Source of the DNA: Prunus persica
Taxonomy: Eukaryota; Streptophyta; Magnoliopsida; Rosales; Rosaceae
Assembly (NCBI RefSeq): GCF_000346465.2
Contig: NC_034011.1
Location: 18,884,676 to 18,948,675 of the forward strand
DNA: 64,000 nt
Direction: 5' to 3'
This document shows positions 10,630 to 25,010 of the stretch, piece after piece (the first letter of the stretch is position 1; each line of letters opens with the position of its first letter). The position numbers and the translations under genes were made by a program. The notes below the pieces were generated by a model that had not been told where the DNA came from, did not search any database, and saw only the letters and a list, made by a program, of their open reading frames with translations.

Positions 10630-13600
10630 CCTAAATCTAACCTTTTTAAATTCTACCTGTGTCTAGCTAGATGCCTAGCTTTTTTGCACCAAAAGCAAAC
10701 CCTATATAGGCCTAAGCTATTGCGTACTTGCCTATATGCATGTTCTGAAGAGTCTGGCTACATCCTACATGAGGAACTCAATTATAATCACAAACTCTTG
10801 ATCGACAAAATTAAACATAATTCCTACTAAAACAGTTACCATATTAAGATATAGAAGGCTTATAACCCTGATCCGTGTAGAATATTTGAGTTTATTTAAT
10901 TTGTGTGAATTGAGATATGTACAGGTAAGTCTGAGATGGCTTTCGTCCCTCAACTTACATGTAGCTCCATGTAATCTCTTAAAGTGCACAGTTTCGAAAC
11001 AAAAGTCCGATTAAGATATTTAGCCTTATGCTTTCCTCAGTTAAGATATTTTGACTTCTTGGCTCTTCCAGAAAAACTCTTCTGGTTCCGTCCTAATGAC
11101 AACCACTTATAAGTTACACAACAACCAACTCCGCTAAAAGTTGGCCCACTTTTAATTTGAAGAATGTTAACCATTAAACAAACCCAATAATTCCACATGC
11201 CCTACATTGAGATAAGAGTAGTTGTTTTAATGGGCTAAATTCGGCACACTGTTTATTTCAATTCAAAATTCAGAAGTAGAAAACACAAAGAATTGAGCTC
11301 TCAACCAAAACAAGTAAAGTCAGAATCCAGAGAATTAAGGACAGAAAAAAAAACGTAATTAATCATTAAAAAAAGGATCAAAAAGCATAACATGATGCTA
11401 ATTAAGATGACGCGCCTCGTAGGGGACGTTTTGATTTGATTTGATATGAATGAAACCTGTTAAGAGAACTGTGAATGTGAGTCACAATAATAATCAGAAA
11501 ATCCAAATGCAGGACAACGAAGCACGTGCGTCAGGAAGAGCAAACACCAAAAAGCTGCTAAACAAACATAAATTATTAAAAGCAGATAAAAGGCGGGAAA
11601 CTAAACAGCCCGAATTTCTAGAAAAGTAATCACAAGGATAAAACTTATTTAGAAACCCCACCAAAACCCAAAAAAAAAAAAAAGGACCGAAAGAGGAAAG
11701 AATTTAATAACAAAACACTCATTCCTTTCCTTCCTCCTGTTTTCTTTCTTCTTGATTCAGTCTCGTCTCGACTCGATCGGTACAATGAGAAGCCCTTTGA
11801 TTATTTTTGATAGATATTGCAGCTCACTCTTTTCATGCATGCAGATATGCAGCTCAGTCTGTGACGAGATGGCCAAGAGCAAGAGGGAAGAATCTTTAGT
11901 TTGGTTACCTAATTCTATACTTATGATGAAGATATTATCTATAGATAAGTACTATTTGTTTAATTAACTATTAGCCTGAAACTTTTACCAAAATCATTTG
12001 TGACATGCATCATTAAAAAATTTGTACGGAATGATGGTCTCTTCATTGCCGATTGATTTTAGAATAAAATCTTAACTTTCTTTATGATATCAGAAAACGT
12101 TTGTCCTCTATATGTTATTTACGTTACCTTGTTAAATTATCTACGTGTTAGAAATCTTGTACGTGTTTTATGTCACCCAATTAATTGTTTGCATACACAC
12201 CTTGCATGGTTTGGAATCTGAAGATTTTCTCCATAGATGGGTCAATTTTTCTTCTCGAACATCTCTCTAGGGAGAATTCTTCTTCTTCCATTTACATCTT
12301 TAATTTCTTTTTCCCACTTGAACGAAAAATTAACACGACTTTTGTAATCTACCGTTAGAAATATTTTTACTCGTCACTTTAATCTAAGATAGGTGTATTT
12401 TCACCACCCTTCTTAATACTTGACACATGTCCATGAACATAATCATAATTAACTCTTTGCTTTGTATTTGTAAAACCATGATTATGCCTCTAAATACCTA
12501 TCAAGTGTGTTGAAAAAAATGATAATGATATACCTTGAATTAAATGGTGATTTAAAATACTCTCATTTACCGTTTGTCTCTTTCGTCAAGAGAGCTTATT
12601 ATTTCAGATTCCAACCCAAACCATCTCCAATATTACATGCATGCACACACCTCCACTGAAAATGTCATGGAATTTGTTACTCAAAAATAGCTAATAAATA
12701 AGAGTGTAGGTTTATCGTTTACGCACCAAACAATACTTTGATATCTTTAACCCCTTGGCAAAGATTATGAAGCAACGTGAGAATAGAATGGCTAAAATTT
12801 TATCCTAAAACATATAACTCTTGGTACATGTAAAATTTGTTTAAGTACTCCTAAAAACCTTAAGAATAAACAAGGAATTAAAATAGGAAAATAACAAAAT
12901 TTTCAAAAACTGCAAAAACTTTAAAACTGAATTTCGAGCTACTAAACGATCTCGGATGCCCCAAAAAACCCATATATCATAGCAAAGCTTTGAATTTTAA
13001 TCGTAACTATGTTCCCTTGAATCGATGAATCATGGCTTGATTATGATTTCAGAGTCCAAATGTACAGTTTGACTAATTTCTCTTTGCCCACCTCTCTCCA
13101 ACACCTCTTCAACTATTTCTACCATCTGTTATATATCAGATTAGTTCAACTACCATATCACTCACCAGTGGTATATTCCTTCTTCTTCTTTGTTTCCGAC
13201 AGTGATAAATGTTCCATTTATTACGATGTTTTCCTACATTTATTTAAAATTTGGTTGTGTTTGATGTCAAATTCAAAAAGCAGGTGACACGCCTACTAGC
13301 TCAAGCCCATAGATAGCGTCAAGGAATTGAAATCGCCAATTATGAACAATACTTATTATTCGTATCCCGAGGGAAAAAAAAAGTATATAGACAATGATCA
13401 CAGTTTCTTTTTTTAATTATCAAAATAACTTCATTCAACTGGAAAAAAAAACTTGCATCAAACGAAATTTGAAAAATCGAAACGAAAAAAATGTAGTCTC
13501 GTTAAAACCTTGTCATAGAAATCTTTAAAAAGTAAAATTCAGTATTAAAAAAAAATAGTACCACTGCCCTCCCAAATAAACAAATAACAGACTAGGTCAA

Positions 13601-13630
13601 TTCTAAATCATGTTCCAATCTTGCCACCAG
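8353..13630. other. Long intergenic region
   Basis: No gene is supported. It holds a CTGCTGCTGCTTCAGCAGCAG inverted repeat near 8881-8906, a (GA)n run at 8967-9023, a short GA run near 9605-9627, and an (AT)n run at about 10597-10627. The small open frames lack recognisable domains or splice structure. Confidence 0.55.
8967..9023. repeat. (GA)n microsatellite
   Basis: About 28 uninterrupted GA units. Confidence 0.95.
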
Positions 13631-13843
13631 CTAAGGTGGAGCAGCATCTTCCCAAAAGAACCTTGTGCCTTCCTTTAACCCAAACCGAGCAAGTGCATGT
13701 GCCACTCCATTGCCAATTCTAGGTTGATGCACCACATCTATTTCTTCCCTATCAACAAGCAAGCGTCGAATATCCTCCACCACATTACCAATGTTACTCC
13801 ACCAATCCAACCCACCCTTGAATATTGTCAGCAGCATCTTCAC
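13631..13843 (-). pseudogene. RNase H-like fragment of a plant non-LTR retroelement
   Basis: A short minus-strand frame reads VDREEIDVVHQPR and then GNGVAHALARFGL. This pattern (V.R..N..AH.LA.FAL) closes the RNase H-like domain found in plant LINE polyproteins and their cellular relatives. Only about 70 residues remain and no reverse transcriptase is nearby, so I read it as a decayed fragment. Confidence 0.6.
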
Positions 13844-16800
13844 AATTGTGTATAAAGATTATTTCAATTGTGATTTTATGGAAAACTTACAGATGATAGC
13901 AAATTGGAATTGACATCGGCAAGTATGAAAAAAATTGGCCGTGTATGTAATATCAGTACTCAAATTATAGGATATATTCCGATGTTGGTCGATAATGGTG
14001 AGTGCCAAATTTTGGTTGGTAGATGAATAGCTTAATTAAGATTTATTTACTAAGATTTGATTTAATTAGGGATTTAAAATTAGAATTGAGTGTATCATCC
14101 TTGTCAACGAGATTTAACCCAATAAAAATAGACATTGATTTGACTAACGATCTCAAATTCGAACCTTCATAATATCTTAATATTCCTTGAGATTAGCAAA
14201 AATCCACAAGCCACCCATAGCAAGGTAAATAAAGTTGTTTGAATGATGTGGGAATATATCGTATTCATAGACACAGTGTACATGATCTTATCTATTCAGT
14301 TGATTTTTATGTTGTACAAATATCCCAAATATATAATAAAAATAATAAACATGACATTATTTGTTTATAATGTATATAATAATGGTGGGTGGTAGAAAAA
14401 ATATAGTATCTGTGGTGTTGTCCTATAGTTGTTAGATGTCGTTTTTTTCAACTTTTCTACACGCTAGCTGCTTGTAGCTTTCTTCTTTTTTCAACAGCAG
14501 GCAAGCAAACAGTATAAATTTATTTATTTTATTTTTTGTTAAAAAAGCAAACAGGATTTATTTACTCTGGTATTTTAATTTGTTTTTCGTACAATGGTGT
14601 CTTTATCCATGGGACACATGTTTCTGGTAGCTGGGGCCTATGTCAGCTCCTCAGTGGAGCGGAGCGCCTGTCTCCATCATCACATGAATGTATGCATGCA
14701 TACCTATCATCCACATTACATGCATGCACATCATACACTACATACATACACACAGATAAATAATTTAAGGAGAAAGTGTAATTTGTCCATTTCTTTCACT
14801 ATGGTTTTGGTTCTTGTAGTTTTTATTTTCTCAATTTAATTTATGTAGTTTGATCTTATCGTTGTTTAAGAATGTATCCAAATTTCCATTTAATTCCGTC
14901 CGAAATACCCCTAACGTCGGAGACACGTATTTATTTTGTCAAGAAATTGAACGGAAATTTAAATGTGTTCTTAAATTACAATAAAACAAACTACAAGGGA
15001 CAAATTACAAAAAATAAGAGTGGAAATTTTGTCAAACTACAAGAACGAAAAGCAACTTTTAACCGATAATTTACCATGCATGCATGCATAACAGCACAAG
15101 GATAATATAATATGATAAAACAATGCATATGATGATGTTGAATTGTAAAAAGGGTAGTGGGGGACTGGGGAAAGAGGGATGGCGCATTAAAAATAGGGTA
15201 TAAAAAATCAACGGTCACCATCATGGGGCTTGCAAATTTATCGTACTTTCAATTCAACAGCTTCATCTAGGCTCACTCTCCAACAAGTCAAAGCCATATC
15301 TACTCGCTTTAGTTTTTGGGGCAATGGGAAAACCCTACCTTTGATCACCTACGAAAGAGATTTAGAAACCCATCTGTATATCTTGCTGGTTGGTTTCTTG
15401 TATAATTAAGTGGGAGCAAGCAATTCAACTGATAAGTACGAAACTAACAACACCTAATTAATGGGTTAGAAGTTGGAATTAAGTTTAACAAAACATTATT
15501 GCATGAAGGATTCGATCGATTTTTGAAAAGAAACGATATCGACCTATAAAAGAAGATTACAAACCGCCCATCCTCTAAACATCACAAATGATATTAGGAG
15601 GGTCCCTATATATCAGACGTATGAGCTTCGGATAAAGAAAATACAAAACAACGGATTAATAGAAAATTATTTAAAAACTAATAAATTTTACAGGAGTTCC
15701 AGTACTTAATTAATGTTAGTTCAACTTCTTGTAGGAAGCATATGTATCCTGAGGAGGAGAATTGCAAGTCTGCAAGTAACTATTACAAAAGATTTTGTGG
15801 ATGTAGCAATGAAATTCTGCTACAGGGAGAGGTGAATGGGAGTAGCTGACCTGCTCACCAAATATATAATACATGTCTGTATATATATAGAGTTGTGTAT
15901 AAAAAATAAAAATAATTTCTATTTTGCAAGTGCTTCCAACTATTTGTGCATGCGCTCTATTAATTAATTCGGATTCAGCTGCTCACTTTTTGCATTGTTC
16001 TTGCAAGTGCACTTCTGTTTTACTTGATTTTAGTCAACGCAAGAGAGAAGGATTTGGTTTCACGCACGCCTTTTATATTGTTCTTAGTTCTTTAATTAAT
16101 TCAATATTTTTCAGAAATAAAAAGTGTTAATTCTTTTTTTTTTATTAGAAGAAAAAGAAATTCTAGGATTTCGATCTTGAGTGCCAACATGAAAAAGGAA
16201 GAGAACCACAACCACTGTGGTAACTCCGCTGGACACAGTGTTATATATTCGTCTTTCATCATTCTTTAAATTGTATATAATTAATACAAAGCTTGTGAAT
16301 ATATGCAATGTAATGTTCTCTTAACATGTGGAGATATCAATAACATTCTGCATCCAAAATTTAATTTGCCACGGTTTATGTCTTGGATCTTTATTCCGTT
16401 CTTTTATATGCACATCTTCCTTCCACGCAATTAATCCTTTGCATATACAACTAGTTTTGTCCTTGTTATTAAGAGCAATAATAATAGTCACATACTATAG
16501 CATAATATGTTGACACACCACCTAATCAACAATTTTGTTTCATGAAAGCATATATATGGACAAAAATTCCACGTGCAAGCGCTGAGAAAACTTCATTTCT
16601 ATTCAATTTTCTTCAATGTTGATCACGTTTTTTGACAAAATTTATTCTTTAGGGTATAAAATGATTCTTTAGAGCTTCGGTTTTAGGTTTTTAAGTATCA
16701 AATTTTGGACTTCATCCTAAAACAATCAATCATGTCATAATAATCAAATCAAAGTAAATTGAATAGAAATGAAGTTTTCTCAACGTTTCATGTCTTTAAG

Positions 16801-17847
16801 AAAAATATATAGAACGTCTTGTGCAAAATTGTCATGGTTTGGTAAGAAAAAATTAATTACCTTGTATAAAGATACATGTCAACACCACAAGTTGACATGT
16901 AAGGATTGCATAACCATTTCTAGTTAGTTCAGTGGATGAAAGTTGAAACTAATGAGAATCTATAATCTATAATTAGCATTGTATTTTGTCTTGGTAAATA
17001 GCTTATAAAAGTCACAAACAATTTAAGTTCAGGGGACCAGCTACCATTTGATGTAGGTAGACTTAAATAAATTTGTTTGCAACTGTGGTCCATACATGAG
17101 GGGGTGAGAGAGAAGGTTGATGTTAATTCACGAGTAGGCCCTGCCCTTCACTTCACCACAAGGTCTAAATCTAAAAGGTCCACCACAACACAACCAATAA
17201 AACTTATTTCACTTCTAACTACGCACTGCGAGTTTAAAAATTACTCCAAACTGTACGTAGATAATTGTGGTGGTCCATGTTTATATATATATGTGTGAGA
17301 GATATAGCAGAAATTCTTTCATACGGATATCTAAACATTATTATTATGCAGACGTCATATATGTTCTATTATTCCTTCTTATTTTTTTATTTATTTATAA
17401 TGACATCTGCACGATAATAATTTACGGACAATCATATAAAAGAATAACTATATACACGTACCTATTAATTTATGAAACTTATATATGAGGTACGCCCTAG
17501 GGTGTAGAGAAAGCAAATTCAATGTAATTGAATTTTATTTTGAGAATAATAATAATAATAAAATCAAGTGCGTATGTTCACGCGATGTTGTTGTGTTGTG
17601 TTATGTTGGGGGTTGCTTTTGAATGCATAGGCATAGCAGAATCCTTGCTGCTTATGGCTACAAGAATAATCGAATATGGGTGCTGTTTTGTACACGAACT
17701 TTTTAGATATAGTTTAAATGATATAATAAATTAATGGTTTGATTATAATCCTTTTTTTAGAAGTACTTCACTCATACTGCCCACAGTTTCAATGAAAATG
17801 AGTTGCATAACTCATTGTAAAATGGGGTTTTATTTAAGTATGCACTC
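13844..17847. other. Intergenic region with repeat remnants
   Basis: No gene is supported. Around 14770-15070 there are inverted blocks of the type TGTAATTTGTCC / GGGACAAATTACA and TTGTAGTTT / AAACTACAAG. These resemble long terminal inverted repeats of a decayed Mutator-like element. The ends are not clear enough to delimit. Confidence 0.4.
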
Positions 17848-17849
17848 TT

Positions 17850-17912
17850 TGTAGTTCAAGCGGTGAAGAATATTTTAACTTTGCATTCAATATTTTATGT
17901 TCGATTCTTCTT
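17850..17912 (+). mobile_element. SINE-like tRNA-derived head
   Basis: An A-box-like TAGTTCAAGCGGTGAAGA (about 17852-17869) is followed some 30 bases later by a B-box-like TGTTCGATTCTTC (17899-17911). This is the spacing of RNA polymerase III promoters in plant SINEs. Body and tail are not delimited. Confidence 0.4.
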
Positions 17913-18307
17913 CTTCTGATATATTAGATAGATGCATATTGAATTGATAACATAAAAAAAATAGCATATCATTGAAATTTCAATTCATGGTATCATCAAA
18001 AAATTCTGCAAACTTACACCATACAATTGAAAAGAAAATATTATTCTTTACATGTGTACAAAATGTAAAAGTAATGTTCACAAGATACTTTGAAATGTTT
18101 TCTTATCACAATATTATTATGTTGTGTTACAATAATAATATGTTTTTGAATGTGTTATAATATAAATGAATTTAATGCATCACATCGTCATGTCAGATAC
18201 TATATTAGATATACACAATAGTACTAAAACTGTTCCTTACGTATAAGTATATAAAAGGAAAAGATAGAAAAATGTAAAAGAATGGGAAAAATAGGTAAGG
18301 GTGTGGG

Positions 18308-18342
<35 letters not shown>

Positions 18343-18799
18343 TTGTGTTGGGTCACTTTAGCGTTTTGCGTAGGGGTCTCACAGGTCGCTGTCAGTCATA
18401 AATAGGGGGAAAGAAAGCAAAGAAAGTGCTGCTGCTGCTCTTGTTGTTAGAGAGAGAAAGAGATAGAGAAGGAGAGAGAAGAAAGCTATAGCAAATACCA
18501 CCACCTCTTCAGCCCATCAGTACTTCTCTTCAGTCTTCAGTCTGTCTGTCCTTCCCTCCATCGAGCGGGAAAAAGAAAATAATAATAAACACAAGAAAGA
18601 AAAGAAAAAAAAAAAGTACAACACAAACACCTCTCTATCTCTCTCCTCCTTTCTCTCATTTTCTCTATCCTCCTCTAAAGCTTTGCTCTTTGATTCTCTT
18701 CTCTCTCTCTCTACCTAGCTACAACCCTTATCCTCATTTCCTTCTCTTCTTCTTCTTCTTCTTCTTCTTCAAAGAATAATAATCTCTTCCAAAACGACC
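18308..18799 (+). promoter_or_regulatory. Promoter and CT-rich leader of the C2HC protein gene
   Basis: A (GA)n run sits at 18309-18339. A TATA-like CATAAATAGG is at 18397-18406, about 400 bases before the ATG. It is followed by a leader rich in GAGA, CTCT and TTC repeats, typical of plant 5' UTRs. The transcription start is inferred. Confidence 0.5.
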
Positions 18800-21700
18800 A
18801 TGGCTGTTGCGTTTGAAGGCTTCTCCATCCGGTATGCTTTGCTGCTTACTGTTCAGCTCAGATACAGTGAGTTTTTCTCTGCTTTACAATTTATATGCTG
18901 CTTTTGATTTCGTCTGTTGCAGAGAGTACGCGGCAAAGATGAGAACCGTGGACGTGTTCAAATCCTATCCCTTCACTGCTGCAGACAGTCATGATGCTGA
19001 TGAAGGTGATGAAGATATGAAGGAGAAGAAGAAGAAGAAGAAGAAGGAACAAGTCGAGGCCTTGCTTCCTCCGATCACTATCACCAAGTTCAAGTGGTGG
19101 GCCCACGAGCTCCACCGCTTAAGAGCATCCACTAATCCCCACCACCACCACCCAGAACAGATGTTAACGCTTGTTAACAAAGAAAGCTCAGATATCCCCA
19201 GAAACGACATCGAATTCACTGCCGTTGCCGATGAGCTTGAGGCTGAGGTCGAGTCTCAGGAAACCCAGAAATCGTCTGAGACGTCGTCGTCGTTGGTTTG
19301 TCCAGTTTGTAAAGATTTCTCATCGGCCACTGTCAACGCCGTGAATGCGCATATCGACAGCTGCCTTGCTCAGGCGTCGAGGGAGGAGCGGAGGCAGATG
19401 AGGAAGGCCAAGTCCAAAGTACCCAAGAAGAGATCTATTGCTGAGATTTTCGCCGTGGCGCCTCAGATCCAAAATCATTACGAAGAAGATGACGATGGTG
19501 ATGATGAAGATTGTGAGCTGTTGGGTGAGAGTGGTGGTGATAGTAGTTTCAGTGTTTCAAGGTTGAAGGCAAAGAAGGTAAAGAAAAGGAAGAAGGAGAA
19601 GAAGAAGGTGTTGTTGTTGGAGGAGAACAGGAAGAAGTTCAACAAGAAGATGGTGATGAAGAATAAGAAGAATAAGAAGAAGAAGAATGATGGGTTAATT
19701 GCAAACAAGGTATGTGGTCAATTTTTATACCATAAAATACTAATGCGTATATATGTTTTCATGATTCATATCATAAATTGAGTTGCAATATTATCATTTG
19801 GTTGTTTGCTCTCCTTTTTTTTCTTTTCCTCACACTGTGTGCATAAAATTACTGCAATACATTTGTGATTGTACCTTGTCTCAACAACTTAGCAGCAATG
19901 AGGTTCTGAGAATAAAGGAGAACAAATGTTAGAAAACAAAATAGTATGCAGGAGATTTTATGGGTTGTTATTTTGGGGAGGATTTTCATTGGGTTATGGA
20001 GAAGGATGGTTGGTGCTCCAGCTGTACAGTACGGGTTTGATTTGAATAGAAAAAAGGGGTTTTAGATAGGTTGGGAGATCAGTTTTTGTCCCTCGTTTAG
20101 CAAAGTGTATCCTGGGCTAATCAATGATGATGTCTTTACCCCACTGTGGAGATAATCATTTGGGAATTGGGGGTCAAAGTACCCTCTGATTTTGATCAGA
20201 TGGCAGCTGGTGTTTGATTAATGACATTGATATAGATTGATGGGCGATTGGATTGAGATTCATAAGTGGTGGGCTTCTGTGTTTATATGACTGATGGGTT
20301 CTAGCTATTATGCTTTAAAGTGTGGTAATTTGAAAGCAATTTTGCAAAGTCTTACATATATATGCTTGTAATGGAAACTGGTTGATTTCTGATCATCTGG
20401 AGATGCAATACAAAAATGTCATCGTTTCTTTGTTGAAATGGGCAAGAAGTACTGTTGTTTTGTATGATCTTCTTGGTCTTTGTCTTTCATATTTTGGAGT
20501 TTCTGGTTGGCCTTCGGAGTTTCTGGGTCCACCACTTCTTCAACTTCTGATTTCAATATATACATCACTTTAAATTTATATATAGAGAGATTAAAAAGTC
20601 ATCACAGCAGGTTATGGAGGATTGTTTTGGGATGTTGCTCCATTGGTTGACCGTTTGGAAGGGCGTGTATATGATGCATGCTAGATGATTTGCATTCTTC
20701 TGTCATCATGTCATCAGAATATATACTGTGACTCGAACAGTGAAACATCTTTATTGTATGGACAAGATCTTGTTAACCGGAGTTTATTCTGCTTATATTA
20801 GTTACTTGGCTGGATATGGGGTCTTGAAAGTTTGGAATTACGTAAGAATAAGAGATTTGTTGCATGGGTATTTGTCCTTGTATTTGGAGCCCTTTCTTCG
20901 TTTTGCTCTTTCTTAATCTTTGTGGCATGGCCTGATATGTAGTTCGAGAGGATGATACCAAAGGATGATATTTCACTCCAGAAGATGAATCGGTCTAATT
21001 GTTCTGAGATAAATATGATATGCAGTTCGAGATGAAGATTCCTTTCTGCAAAATTCACTGTATAGGAATTCTGAATTTGAAGCAGCACTATGGCTACTTT
21101 GATCTAGTGGCATAGAACAATCTCCATATGAAGTTTTACACAGCTACTTGATGCCATTGATTGAAAGAAGGATGGACATTATGAGTCTCAGTTTATCTTG
21201 CTTGAACCAGCTATATATGTCCATAATGTGAATGTTTGGATCGCGAGACAAATGGTTTGGACAAGAGAGCATTCTCTAGGATGCTGCTAGTTTTTATATG
21301 AAACTGATTATTTGGAAATCCTCAGATAGAGAGAGGGTAATATGCACTGACAGCTTACAATCCTTTGTAATGGAGTTGGACAGATGACACCTTATTTGCA
21401 ACGCAGCTGAATTTCGAGACTGCTTGATATATGGTTTTGTGATTGGGTCGACTTTCTCATTGACTGAAATTACCTGTCTACAGTTGATGCTTAACGTGCT
21501 TTATTTTTTTAATTGAAGAGTCCAACAACATATAAATCTTGATATATTTGATATATAAGTTTATTTGAAGGACACCCTTGTGGGGTCCACTACACATTGT
21601 ATTTCAATGATCCGAACAGTTTAGTGTTTAGATATTCCCTCAAAGATCATCTATCTGCTTAGTGTTTAGATATTCCCTCAAAGATCATCTATCCAAAAAA

Positions 21701-24700
21701 TAACTTGTATCCGAGACCATTTGACCACTCAATTAGATGGTTGTTATTATAGTATTTTCTTGAAGCAACATGTTTGTCTATTTTGTAGGTCCCTATTAGA
21801 AGCCTTAATGATTTTCAATTTGCATGATTTTTTGCAAGGATAATCTATGAATGAAGATTTGTATATGATAATGTGTTTTGATTGAAGAATTTATATGAAA
21901 TGGTGTAATGACTTTCTTGTCTGAATCAGGAGAAGTCTTGCAAACTCAAATTGCAAAATCCAGTCACTTTTGCCAAAAAGCTGAATAAGAAGTTTGCACT
22001 GGACATTTGGGATGGTGTAACTGTCCGTGCAAGGACGCCAAATCTGAAATACTTATCTACAAAGAAGAGAAAAGTAGTTCAAACATCCAAATTGATTCCT
22101 AAGCATCAGAAGCAAATTTTTGCTGTTCGCAGCATTCTCAAGAATCATGACGTTTGTGGTCAGAACTCCGCATTTTGCAGCATGCAAGGTGATAGTCAAG
22201 CAAATCCTTGTGGTATTCAACACTCAGAAAGGCATGTTAGGTTTTCTGACAAGAATCACATACTTGGCCCAAGGAAGAATGGATTGTCTTTCTTTCAACA
22301 CAATACTGTTGGCAACTTATCTTCTGATACCTTTGTTAGTTCATCTGAGAAGGACCAGTCTGCTGACAGTAATAAAGAAGCAGCCCCCATGGAGGTAGAC
22401 AGAAGAGAAAATCATGTTTCAATTGGCACAGATAATGGAACTGAGGCCTGCAGTATAATTGGAAGGAAGGAATTGCCTAAAATATCTGATCATGCTGATA
22501 TACCAAGTTTTCTGAGGCCACATATTACTCATCAGGAAAAAGTAAAGCATTTGCCTGATAAATCTGTACCTGCAAGTAGAGCTGCAACTGAAGATAATAA
22601 TTTGAGTATGTTCGGTCAAGGCTATCCAATCACCTCACATAAACCTGCATATGCTGGCATTCCAAGATTGATATCTGCTCTAGAAGAACCACGCATAAAT
22701 ACTCATGGAGTTGCTGTTTCCAGAGCTTTTGGTTCCAGTGGGACGATGATTGATCATATTGAACATCCTATCTATGGAGCTGCTATGAGTTCAAGGGAAA
22801 ATGCAGGAGCATTTCCTGAACCTTTTTCATCTAGTTTCACTTTCAATGAGATTGCAAGGGGGGGGCTTCCATTCCCTTCACAATCTGAAATAGATAAATT
22901 TAGTGATCATGGTCTGCACCGCCAATCATTATGTCCTCCCATGAACTTGATGGGTGCCTCATATCCCTTTCCAGAGTGGAAACAAAGAGCAGGTTCCTTT
23001 AGGGAAAGGTGTGTGGATGAGGATTTTATTGGTTTGCCTCTCAATTCGCAGGGTGAACTAATCCAGTTGAGTCCAACGGGTAGAAGTGGGTTCAACCAGC
23101 TGAGGAAGTTGGATACTATACCAGGGTCCTCCAGTAGCTTACCTGTGCAGAATTTTAGCCAGTTGATGAGTACGAGTAGCTTACCAGCGCATAACTTTAC
23201 CCACAGAACGAGTATGGAAGATTCTTTGACTGCATACAAGAAGCATTTTGTGGAGAAAGAACTTCCAAATGATCAGTTGAATTTGTTTCCTATGCAGAAT
23301 TATGTTAAAGAGAATTTTAATTCACATTTTCCAGACAGGTTAGGTGTTACTTACTTGGATAGCACTCAAAGAGCAGGTATACACCAGCTTGATTTTGAGA
23401 GCAGCAGAAGCAGCCACTCTTTTCGTCCGCTTGATTCAGGCCTGAACCTCATGAATATCTCTACCAGTGGATGCAGACAATTTGACCAGGTACAGAACCA
23501 AAAGACAGTGGGAATGATCCCTATGGATAATTCAGGTCACACATCGTCGAATATGAATCAACCAACAATGCGGTTAATGGGAAAAGATGTTGCAATTGGT
23601 AAAAGTAGCAGAGAGATTCAAGGATTTGAGGATGGAAAAGTTTGGACAGATAAGGAAATTATAGCAGAGCATTGTCCTTCAAGTACTGCCTTGCATAGTT
23701 CTTCCTTGAACAAGAATTTCCAGCAGAGTTGGCTTCCAGACACGGCATCAGGGAAGTTGAAAGAAACTGTAGCACAGTCTTCAGAAATTCACAGCGAACA
23801 TGCCTCTCTACAAAATTTTCTGATGAAAGCCCCAGAATATAGATTTCCTCATCCTTACCACAACTGGCAAAGCAATTCAGATTTTCAAACTGGCAGCCTT
23901 ACCGCCCACAGAAGTCCAAGTTCAAATTTGATCCATTTTGCTCAGTTACCCACTTCACCTGCAATGTTTAATAGGGCACCCAACTTCCCGGAAGCCTTCA
24001 TATCTGGAGCTGAATCTCTACAGTTTGGCTCTCAACTACCTGTATTTTCTGGTCCACAAACTACCTGTGGACATGGGGTTTTAAGACCTGCTGAATTCAA
24101 TTACAAGCAGAACCCACCACATTTTACAAAATCAGCATTTGGCTTTCCTTTCCTAAATCCGGAATGCAGAGAAAATGTCCAATCACCATGGTTTCAGAGC
24201 TCCTCCAAGGGCCTGCCCCCTTGGTTGTTACATGCAACACTACAGGGAAAACCACCAAATACAGCTTCTCAATCTTTTCCAGATGTGGGTAGGAAAAACC
24301 ATCATCATATTATGCCGAGAAGTGATATTTTCACCGCGCCGTTCATGCATCATTCATCTGAATTTTCTTATCCTTGCAATTTGATGACCTATCATTCACA
24401 AGTGATGAGTTCACCTAGTCCGGCAACTACATTTCTGCCTCCACATGCTCCAGCCAATACAGGAGGAAATCAAAAAGCAATGTCTGCCATCAATATGGGC
24501 TACAGAAACAGAACCAAGGTAAAAGACAGATTGAAATCAAAAGATTTTGGTATCAAAGACCCTTATCCTTGCAAGAAAACCAAGAGACTTGCAGTAAAAG
24601 CAGTTGATTCAACAATTCCTCCTAACACGTTCAACTTAGAAATGCAAGAAAAGTTGAGTGCTGTTGCAGGGTCATCAAGAGGGAACTTTTTCAGTGAAAT

Positions 24701-25010
24701 GCAGTCTACTTCGAGAGCACTTGACGTTGACTCGAGTAGGACAAAAGCAAGTGATTTGGGTTGCAGCCTACATGAAATTCAAGAGGATGGATTCGGAAGC
24801 TTTGGAATTGAGTCCTCCAAAGTAGATGGTATGGTGAAATCTGGTCCCATTAAACTATGCGCAGGAGCAAAACACATCCTAAAACCCACTCAAAATGTGG
24901 ATCAGGATATCTCCAGGCCAATCCATTCTACTATCCCCTTTGTTGCAGTACCTAATGGTTGTAGAGAACCAGAGCCTCAGAAGAAATCAACAAAGATTTA
25001 CAGGTTTTAG
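18800..25010 (+). CDS. 1299-residue C2HC zinc-finger protein, HAPLESS 8-like
   Basis: Exons 18800-18831, 18923-19709 and 21930-25010 join in phase and give 1299 residues. Residues 1-11 (MAVAFEGFSIR) come from the tiny first exon, which has an A at -3 of the ATG. There is one putative zinc knuckle: C137-x2-C140 to H154-x3-C158, in CPVCKDFSS and NAHIDSCLA. It resembles the UBZ4/C2HC ubiquitin-binding or nucleic-acid-binding folds. Lysine runs at about 45-52 and 240-272 look like nuclear localisation signals. An acidic DDD/EE stretch lies in between. The large last exon is Ser/Asn/Pro-rich with no domain I know, and ends with a basic patch (KKTKRLAVKA). The layout recalls plant HAPLESS 8-like proteins, linked to pollen function, but that is from memory and unproven. 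The second intron is 2.2 kb. Confidence 0.8.
21621..21693. repeat. 38-bp tandem duplication in the C2HC gene intron
   Basis: The block TTAGTGTTTAGATATTCCCT and the following 15 bases occur at 21621-21655 and again at 21659-21693. Confidence 0.9.
21690..21890 (+). repeat. Dispersed repeat, copy 2
   Basis: Same family as 6520-6740, here inside the 2.2 kb intron just before the large last exon. The matches are ordered blocks; the ends are undefined. Confidence 0.55.
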
